A stretch of DNA of 6,803 nt from CAYUIG01 sp964444685 (GTDB lineage: Bacteria; Gemmatimonadota; Gemmatimonadetes; Longimicrobiales; RSA9), in assembly GCA_964444685.1 (NCBI GenBank), contig CAYUIG010000092.1:1-6803 (forward strand), in the 5' to 3' direction. Within the stretch, counting starts at the first letter, position 1; every line of letters begins with the position of its first letter. The notes below the pieces were generated by a model. The model was given only the letters and a program-made list of their open reading frames with translations. It did not search any database and had not been told where the DNA came from. This document shows positions 1 through 4,989 of the stretch, piece by piece. A program made the position numbers and the translations under genes.

Positions 1-1
1 T

Positions 2-222
2 TTGTCCGTTGAAGGGCGGCCCGGCCCGTAGTGGCCGAAGGGGATAGCCAACCCTCCCAGTGGAGTAGGACCTGCACCGATGGCCGGCCGGCGGGAGAAC
101 CGCGGGTCCCGGCCCGAGTTGCATCGGTTCCTCTCTGGCAACCTCCGCGTGGGGGGTGGGGGGTTAGGGCGCACTCGTGAGGTCGCTCACGAGCGTCCCG
201 CTCGTAACATCGATGCACCCGG
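2..222 (+). repeat. Left copy of ~220-bp imperfect terminal inverted repeat
   Basis: The reverse complement of the last ~220 bases of the window aligns here almost end to end. The first 48 bases are identical, starting TTGTCCGTTGAAGGGCGG, and a second long identical block covers about 84-112. By-eye identity is roughly 90%, with differences clustered in a few spots (about 49-58, 79-81, 115-118, 169-199). Weaker similarity may continue to about 268. Within it are hairpins CGGCC/GGCCG (22-26 with 33-37), CGGGA/TCCCG (92-96 with 107-111) and the covarying hairpin at 174-193. There is also a G-rich tract, G6-T-G6-TTA-G3, at 151-169. A small reading frame starting at 80 is not preserved in the other copy, so the repeat is probably non-coding. 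It may be a dispersed structured repeat or the end of an element; no transposase is present to decide. Confidence 0.9.
174..193 (+). other. Hairpin with compensatory changes between repeat copies
   Basis: CTCGTGAG (174-181) and CTCACGAG (186-193) form a perfect 8-bp stem around the loop GTCG. In the right repeat copy (minus strand) the loop is also GTCG, but the stem reads CCCGTGAC/GTCACGGG. The T175-A192 pair has become C-G and the closing G181-C186 pair has become C-G, so both sides changed together twice. This supports a functional stem in RNA or single-stranded DNA; a symmetric protein-binding palindrome would look similar. Confidence 0.75.
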
Positions 223-417
223 GGCATGCCGCGTTCAGCGGTTCCGCCCCGGAACCAGTAATGTCGTCCAAAAATTTCAGGGCGCCGGACCTGCGTCCGC
301 CCCTATTTCTCCAGCGGCCGGCGCGAGTTGATCCCTGGCCGCTGGGGGTGGGAGCTTCCAAAGTAGGGAACGCCTGACAGCTTGGGAATGTGACGGGCGC
401 CCGGATTCGGGGACGAC
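223..417. other. Non-coding spacer with two hairpins
   Basis: I see no credible gene here. Two stems are visible. GGTTCC (240-245) pairs with GGAACC (251-256) around a 5-base loop. CCAGCGGCC (311-319) pairs with GGCCGCTGG (337-345) as a perfect 9-bp stem with a 17-base loop. Neither is followed by a T-run, so neither looks like a standard intrinsic terminator. The promoter of the downstream operon would be expected in or before this stretch, but no convincing -35/-10 pair is recognisable. Confidence 0.5.
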
Positions 418-531
418 GGGCGACGGGGGGCGGGCGACCTGGGGCGGGCGACGGAGGGCGGGCGACTTGGGGCGGGCTTTTGCTGCGGGCTTTTGCGGCG
501 GGTTCTTTACGGCGGGCGACTTGCAGGGGGG
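418..531 (+). repeat. G-rich 14-nt (2 x 7) tandem array upstream of the NagB fusion gene
   Basis: The heptamer GGGCGAC occurs at 418, 432, 446, 460 and 514. It alternates with NNNGGGC-type heptamers (GGGGGGC, CTGGGGC, GGAGGGC, TTGGGGC). Between 474 and 513 the unit continues in degenerate form (GGGCTTT..., GGGCTTT..., GGGTTCT...) with 13-14-base steps. The array ends in the G-rich ribosome-binding region of the gene at 539. It is the same GGGCGAC heptamer that reappears at the 3' end of that gene, so both ends of the gene carry related repeats. Function is unknown. Confidence 0.8.
525..531 (+). promoter_or_regulatory. Probable ribosome binding site
   Basis: AGGGGGG lies seven bases upstream of the ATG at 539. 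It is a purine-rich, Shine-Dalgarno-like match that supports this start over the upstream in-frame TTG at 467, which would translate the repeat array as a 24-residue low-complexity leader. Confidence 0.55.
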
Positions 532-538
532 CGGGGGC

Positions 539-2392
539 ATGCGTGAACGGATTCCGGTCGTTCTGGTGGACGACCATGACGAGATCGCGCGGCGGGCGGC
601 GGCGCGGATCGCGGAGCTGATCCGGGCGGGCGGGGGGCGGGCGGTGCTGGGGCTGGCGACGGGGTCGTCGCCGGTGGGGATCTACCGGGAGCTGATCCGG
701 ATGCACCGGGAGGAGGGGCTGAGCTTCGGGCGGGTGGTGACGTTCAACCTGGACGAGTATTACCCGATCGCGCGGGACAGCCTGCACAGCCTCCACCGGT
801 ACATGTGGGAGAATCTGTTCGAGCACATCGACATCCCTCCGGAGAACGTGCACATTCCGCGCGGGGACGTGCCGCGGGCAGAAGTCGACGCGCACGCGCG
901 CGCGTACGAGGAGGCGATCCGGGCCGCGGGCGGGATCGACCTCCAGCTCCTCGGGATCGGCAAGACCGGGCACATCGGCTTCAACGAACCTGGCTCGGGG
1001 CGGGACTCGCGGACCCGGCTGGTCCATCTGGACACCATCACTCGGCGGGACGCCGCCGCGGACTTCTTCGGGGAGCAGAACGTGCCGCGCGAGGCGATCA
1101 CGATGGGCGTGGCCACGATCATGGAGTGCCGCGAGATCATCATGATCGCGACGGGCGAGCACAAGGCGCCGATCGTCCGGCGCGCCGTGGAGGGCGAGCC
1201 GTCATCGGAGGTGGCGGCCACGTACCTGCAGGCGCATCCGAACACGACGCTGTACCTGGACATGGCGGCAGCGGGCGAGCTGACGCGCGTGGCGACGCCC
1301 TGGCTCATCGGCGAGGTGGAGTGGACGCCGACGCTCGTCGAGCGGGCGGTCGCATGGCTGTCGGAGCGCACCGGGAGGCCCGTGCTCAAGTTGTCGGCGC
1401 CCGATTACATGGAGCACCATCTCAGCTCGCTGCTCGCACGCTTCGAATCGGCGGACGTGCTCGACAAGGCCGTCTTCTCCCGCTACGCAGGAAAGCTGCG
1501 CGACAACCCGCAGCTGCCGCAGGGCCGGCGCGTCACCGTTTTCAGTCCACATCCGGACGATGACGTGATCAGCATGGGCGGCACGCTGCGCAAGCTGCAC
1601 GAGAACGACAACCGCATCGTCGTCGCGTACATGACGTCGGGCAACATCGCGGTGTTCGACCACGAGGTGCGTCGCTACATGGATTTCATGCGCCGTTTCG
1701 GCCGCGACCTCGGCACCGGCGACGGGCGTGTTGCCGAGGTGGTGAACCGGGTGGAGCGCGCACTGATGGACAAGCGTCCAGGTGATGTCGACATTCCCGA
1801 GGTGCAGGACATCAAGCGCGAGATCCGCGAGGCGGAAGCGGTGAGCGCGGTGGAGTCGCTCGGGATCCCGCGCGACGCCTGCCGATTCCTGAATCTGCCC
1901 TTCTATCAGACGGGGAAGGTGCGCAAGGACCCGATCGGCCCCGACGACGTGGCCATCGTGAAGAGTCTGCTCGAGGAGGTGCGGCCGCACGACGTGTTCG
2001 TGGCGGGAGACCTCTCGGATCCGCACGGCACGCACCGCATGTGCAAGCAGGCGATCGAGCGGGCGCTCGCGGAGTACGACGGTCCGTCACCGAACGTGTG
2101 GCTGTACCGCGGCGCATGGCAGGAGTGGCCGGTGCACGAGGCGGACGTGTTCGTGCCGCTCTCGCGGGAAGAGCTGCGCGCGAAGATCCTCGCCATCTTC
2201 AAGCACCAGTCGCAGAAAGACGTGGCGCCCTTCCCTGGCCCGTACGACGACCGCGAGTTCTGGCAGCGCGTGGAAGCGCGCAACACCGAGACGGCGCGAG
2301 CGCTCGACCGGCTGGGTTTGCCCGAGTTCCACGCGATCGAGGCCTTCGTAGTGAGTCCGGGCGACCGGAAGGGTGACGCGGGCGACGGATGA
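539..2392 (+). CDS. nagB: Bifunctional NagB-like glucosamine-6-phosphate deaminase / PIG-L deacetylase fusion
   Basis: A 617-residue cytoplasmic two-domain enzyme, over twice the size of classical NagB (~266 aa). Residues ~1-260 are a glucosamine-6-phosphate deaminase/isomerase domain: phosphate-loop LATGSSP (39-45), FNLDEY (69-74) with the catalytic Asp at 72, and GIGKTGHIGFNEP (139-151) with His145 and Glu150. The Asp141 of E. coli NagB is Thr143 here. After a linker (~265-325), residues ~330-520 are a PIG-L/LmbE-type zinc N-deacetylase: FSPHPDDD (335-342), with His338 and Asp341 as expected zinc ligands and Asp340 as general base, and DPHGTHR (494-500), with His499 as probable third ligand. 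By family knowledge the domains would remove acetate from an N-acetylated amino sugar and turn glucosamine-6-phosphate into fructose-6-phosphate plus ammonia. To my recollection similar fusions occur in Bacteroidota. The start is the ATG preceded by AGGGGGG. The last ~12 residues (SPGDRKGDAGDG) are encoded by repeat sequence. The exact substrate of each domain is inferred. Confidence 0.9.
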   Translation: MRERIPVVLVDDHDEIARRAAARIAELIRAGGGRAVLGLATGSSPVGIYRELIRMHREEGLSFGRVVTFNLDEYYPIARDSLHSLHRYMWENLFEHIDIPPENVHIPRGDVPRAEVDAHARAYEEAIRAAGGIDLQLLGIGKTGHIGFNEPGSGRDSRTRLVHLDTITRRDAAADFFGEQNVPREAITMGVATIMECREIIMIATGEHKAPIVRRAVEGEPSSEVAATYLQAHPNTTLYLDMAAAGELTRVATPWLIGEVEWTPTLVERAVAWLSERTGRPVLKLSAPDYMEHHLSSLLARFESADVLDKAVFSRYAGKLRDNPQLPQGRRVTVFSPHPDDDVISMGGTLRKLHENDNRIVVAYMTSGNIAVFDHEVRRYMDFMRRFGRDLGTGDGRVAEVVNRVERALMDKRPGDVDIPEVQDIKREIREAEAVSAVESLGIPRDACRFLNLPFYQTGKVRKDPIGPDDVAIVKSLLEEVRPHDVFVAGDLSDPHGTHRMCKQAIERALAEYDGPSPNVWLYRGAWQEWPVHEADVFVPLSREELRAKILAIFKHQSQKDVAPFPGPYDDREFWQRVEARNTETARALDRLGLPEFHAIEAFVVSPGDRKGDAGDG

Positions 2393-2456
2393 CGGGCGAC
2401 AGACGGCGGGCGACTCACGACGGGCGACTCACGACGGGCGACGCACGACGGGTCTT
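2359..2456 (+). repeat. GGGCGAC heptamer array overlapping the 3' end of the fusion gene
   Basis: GGGCGAC occurs at 2359, 2380, 2394, 2408, 2422 and 2436, every interval a multiple of seven. The intervening heptamers are GGATGAC, AGACGGC, TCACGAC (twice) and GCACGAC. The stop codon of the upstream gene (TGA, 2390-2392) sits inside the GGATGAC unit, so the array has grown into or replaced the end of the coding region. It faces an inverted array at 2481-2616. Confidence 0.85.
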
Positions 2457-2480
2457 CAATGCGGGATGGCATGTGAAACC

Positions 2481-2616
2481 CGCCGTTGCCGCCGTTCCCG
2501 CCGTGCGTCGCCCGTCATCCGTCGCCCGCCCCTCGTCGTCCGCCGTTCGTCGCCCGTCTTACATCGTCTCGTCCGCCGTTCGTCGACCGCCCCTTGTCGT
2601 CCGCCGTTCGTCGGCC
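2481..2616 (-). repeat. Inverted GTCGCCC heptamer array
   Basis: The reverse complement of GGGCGAC, GTCGCCC, appears at 2507, 2521 and 2549. Variants GTCGTCC (2535, 2596), GTCGACC (2582) and GTCGGCC (2610) keep a 14-base period, alternating with GCCGTTC- or GCCCCTC-like units. The phase slips once, between 2549 and 2582. Together with the direct array at 2359-2456 it forms a long imperfect inverted repeat around a ~24-base centre (2457-2480), able to fold as a large hairpin between two genes. There is no U-tract, so a classical terminator is not supported. Confidence 0.85.
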
Positions 2617-2628
2617 GCATAGTCCTGA

Positions 2629-4083
2629 ATGAACGCGTTCACGACTCTCGACCTCGTCGTCGTAATCACCTACCTGGCGGGAGTAACGGCGTTCGGCGCC
2701 TGGCTGGGGCGGCGGCAGAAGGACGCGCGCGACTACTTCCTCGCGGATCGCGACATTCCGTGGTGGGCGGTGTGCTTCTCCGTCGTGGCGACGGAAACGA
2801 GCGCGCTCACGTTCATCAGTGTGCCGGCCACGGCGTACAACAGCGACTTCTGGATGCTCCAGCTCACGTTCGGATATTTCATCGGACGGCTGGTCGTCGC
2901 GGGGTTGCTGCTGCCGGCATACTTCCGCGGCGAGATGGCCACGGCGTATGCCGCGCTCGAACGACGCTTCGGCGGGCGCGTGCGGCGCTTCGCGTCGCTC
3001 GTATTCATGGTCACGCGCGCGTTCGCAGATGGCGTGCGGCTGTTCGCGACTGCGATCCCGATCCATCTGATCACGGGCCTTCCATACTGGCAGGCGATCG
3101 CACTCACGGGCGCGCTCACGTTGATCTATACCTACTATGGCGGCCTGCGCGCCGTCGTCTGGGTGGACGTCATACAACTCGGCCTCTACGTATTTGGCGG
3201 GTTGGCCGCACTGTACGTACTGATCCAGCTCGTGCCGGGAGGATGGGACGGGATCGTCGCCGCGGCGCAGCCGGGCGACAAGTTCCGACTGTTCCACCCC
3301 GAGGGCGGATTCGGTGACACGCGCTGGCTCTGGACCGGACTCGTGGGCGGCGCGTTCCTGTCGATGGCATCGCACGGCGTCGACCATCTCATCGTGCAGC
3401 GACTCCTTGCCTCGCCCGGACTCAGAGACGCGCGCAAGGCGCTCATCGGCAGCGGCGTGCTGGTGATCGGACAGTTCGCACTGTTCCTGCTCGTGGGTGT
3501 GGGACTGTACGCGTACTATGAAGGACGTACGTTCGCCGCGGCGGACGAGGTCTTTCCGCGTTTCATCATTGAAGGACTGCCACCCGGCATCACGGGACTC
3601 GTGATCGCGGGCCTGCTCGCGGCCGCGATGTCGACGGTGGCGTCGTCGCTGAACTCGCTCGCGTCCGCGAGCACGCACGATCTCTATGCACCGCTCACGA
3701 AGCGCGACGATCCCGAGCATCTGTTCCGCGTCGGCCGCGCAATGACACTGCTCTGGGCGGCGATCCTGATCGGCGGCGCGATGCTGTTCCAGTTCGCGCA
3801 GCAGGGCACACCCGTGGTGGTGGTCGCGCTGCAGATCGCGTCGTTCACGTACGGCGGACTGCTGGGCGGCTTCCTGCTCGCCACGCTGTCGAAGCGCGCA
3901 CGTGAGCCCGACGCACTGACCGGCATGGCGGTCGCGATCGTACTCATGACCGCGCTGTGGGCCGCGCAGCAGTTCGGACTCGTGCCGCGTGTGGTCGACA
4001 CACTGTGGTTCGCGCTGATCGGCTCGCTCATCACCCTCGCCGTGGGCGAACTGTCCGCGCGGCTGCGACCGGAGGCGGCCTGA
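2629..4083 (+). CDS. Sodium:solute symporter (SSS/SLC5 family), probable amino-sugar importer
   Basis: A 484-residue inner-membrane protein with about 13 hydrophobic helices, the usual size and topology for SSS permeases. Family signatures in order: polar helix segment ATETSALTFISVP (54-66), TRAFADGVRLF (129-139), GGLRAVVWVDVIQ (171-183) with Asp180 in the conserved position, SHGVDHLIVQR (248-258), and AAAMSTVASSLNS (331-343) ending in HDLY. Ser335/Thr336 align with the serine pair that binds Na+ (Na2 site) in Vibrio SGLT. It would couple Na+ entry to uptake of a small solute. SSS substrates range from sugars and sialic acid to amino acids, so an amino sugar is inferred only from the neighbouring deaminase/deacetylase and kinase. 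The ATG at 2629 lies 12 bases after the inverted repeat array and has no evident Shine-Dalgarno sequence. The gene overlaps the kinase gene by four bases, which implies co-transcription. Confidence 0.92.
   Translation: MNAFTTLDLVVVITYLAGVTAFGAWLGRRQKDARDYFLADRDIPWWAVCFSVVATETSALTFISVPATAYNSDFWMLQLTFGYFIGRLVVAGLLLPAYFRGEMATAYAALERRFGGRVRRFASLVFMVTRAFADGVRLFATAIPIHLITGLPYWQAIALTGALTLIYTYYGGLRAVVWVDVIQLGLYVFGGLAALYVLIQLVPGGWDGIVAAAQPGDKFRLFHPEGGFGDTRWLWTGLVGGAFLSMASHGVDHLIVQRLLASPGLRDARKALIGSGVLVIGQFALFLLVGVGLYAYYEGRTFAAADEVFPRFIIEGLPPGITGLVIAGLLAAAMSTVASSLNSLASASTHDLYAPLTKRDDPEHLFRVGRAMTLLWAAILIGGAMLFQFAQQGTPVVVVALQIASFTYGGLLGGFLLATLSKRAREPDALTGMAVAIVLMTALWAAQQFGLVPRVVDTLWFALIGSLITLAVGELSARLRPEAA
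4071..4075 (+). promoter_or_regulatory. Shine-Dalgarno for the kinase gene, inside the symporter gene
   Basis: GGAGG is a near-perfect Shine-Dalgarno core lying four bases before CTG at 4080. It is the main sequence argument for starting the kinase at that CTG rather than at the in-frame GTGs at 3957 or 4005. Confidence 0.55.
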
Positions 4084-4952
4084 GCGTCCGGGTCGGCGTC
4101 GACGGCGGCGGCACGCGCGCCGAGGCGCTCGTGGTGGATGTGGCCGGGCGTTCGCTGGCGCGCATCCACGGCGGTCCGGGCATCATCCGCGCGCGCGAAC
4201 CGGACGTTGCGGCGGATGCCATCATTTCGCTCGTGCGTGACGCGCTCGAGGCGGCGCGTCACCCGGCTCCCGCCGATGCACTCTGCTGCGGTCTCGCCGG
4301 CGCAGGGGATCCCGACGCACACGCGGCGGTGGTAGCGCGTCTCGAAGCTGCCGGAGTCGCGTCGCACGTGTTGGTGGTGTCGGACGCAGAGGTGGCGTTG
4401 CACGACGCCTTCGGCGATCGACCGGGTCTGCTCGTGATCGCGGGCACAGGCTCGATCGCAGTCGGACGCGGCGGCGACGGCCGGCTCGAACGCGTCGGCG
4501 GCTGGGGTGCCCTGATCGGTGACGAGGGTTCCGGCTGGTCGATCGGCATCGCCGCACTGCGCGCAATCCTGCGGGCGCACGATGGCCGGGACGCGCCGAC
4601 GGCCCTGACGCGCATCGTCGCCACGCCCCCCGAGGAGCTGCCCGGCTGGGCCGCACACGCGTCGAAGGCCGACATCGCAGCACTCGCTCCCGCGGTCATC
4701 GCGCTCGCCGGAGCGGATGCGGCCGCCGCGCGCATCACCAGCGACGCCGTCGCCGCCCTCGCCGAACAGGCCCGCACCCTCGCGGCGAAGCTGCGTGTCC
4801 ACCGCGTTGCACTGGCCGGCGGCCTCGTGCGCCGCGGCGGCCCGCTGCGCGAGCGCGTCGTGCACGCGCTGCACGACTTCGAGGTATCCGATCTCGATGT
4901 CGACCCTGCCCGCGGCGCCGCCTCAATGGCCCACTTGCTCAGCCCGTCGTAG
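4080..4952 (+). CDS. BadF/BadG/BcrA/BcrD-type amino-sugar kinase (NAGK/GspK-like)
   Basis: A 290-residue cytosolic kinase of the ASKHA fold, expected to transfer the ATP gamma-phosphate to GlcNAc or glucosamine. Motifs: phosphate-1 loop GVDGGGTRAEALVVD (6-20); GLAGAG (71-76); SDAEVAL (101-107), whose Asp102 aligns with the catalytic Asp107 of human NAGK; phosphate-2 loop VIAGTGSIAVG (119-129); GGWGALIGDEGSGW (140-153), a strong N-acetylglucosamine-kinase-group signature; and adenosine motif ALAGGLV (244-250). The start is inferred as CTG 4080-4082, which puts the first motif six residues from the N-terminus as usual in the family, follows GGAGG, and overlaps the symporter TGA as CTGA. In-frame GTG starts at 3957 and 4005 would add an unrelated leader. 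The Asn that contacts sugar in human NAGK (Asn36) appears to be Ile here, so GlcNAc versus GlcN is open. Context supports an amino-sugar operon. Confidence 0.88.
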   Translation: MSVRVGVDGGGTRAEALVVDVAGRSLARIHGGPGIIRAREPDVAADAIISLVRDALEAARHPAPADALCCGLAGAGDPDAHAAVVARLEAAGVASHVLVVSDAEVALHDAFGDRPGLLVIAGTGSIAVGRGGDGRLERVGGWGALIGDEGSGWSIGIAALRAILRAHDGRDAPTALTRIVATPPEELPGWAAHASKADIAALAPAVIALAGADAAAARITSDAVAALAEQARTLAAKLRVHRVALAGGLVRRGGPLRERVVHALHDFEVSDLDVDPARGAASMAHLLSPS

Positions 4953-4959
4953 CTTTTCT

Positions 4960-4987
4960 CCAGACACCAGACCCCAGACACCAGACT
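4960..4987 (+). repeat. Four perfect CCAGACN heptamers in the tyrS leader
   Basis: CCAGACA, CCAGACC, CCAGACA and CCAGACT follow each other without gaps, and the last ends two bases before the tyrS ATG. They fill the space where a Shine-Dalgarno would lie, and no AGGAGG-like sequence is present. The unit differs from GGGCGAC, but the period is again seven and GAC is shared. Confidence 0.9.
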
Positions 4988-4989
4988 CG

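Noticed and set aside
84..112. T-box-like ACCGCGG element that might regulate tyrS
   Set aside because: It resembles the T-box antiterminator core but lacks the full TGGNACCGCG motif. It lies far upstream of tyrS in one copy and downstream on the opposite strand in the other.
80..331. Small protein starting MAGRRENRGSRP in the left repeat, with a similar start in the right copy
   Set aside because: After SRP the two copies fall into different frames because of a one-base length change, so the reading frame is not conserved; the hairpin changes fit a non-coding repeat better.
328..369. Possible promoter (TTGATC with AAAGTAGGG)
   Set aside because: No -10-like hexamer lies at 16-18 bases from TTGATC, and the match is expected by chance.
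467..538. Upstream TTG start for the NagB fusion
   Set aside because: It would translate the G-rich repeat array; the ATG at 539 has a better ribosome site and fits the NagB N-terminus.
1202..2035. Long antisense and alternate-frame ORFs within the genes (for example 164-1162 minus, 2515-3720 minus, 3684-4874 minus)
   Set aside because: They are Arg/Pro/His-rich shadow frames of high-GC coding regions with no recognisable domains.
2359..2616. CRISPR array
   Set aside because: Units are 7 or 14 bases with no unique ~30-base spacers, and no cas genes are present.
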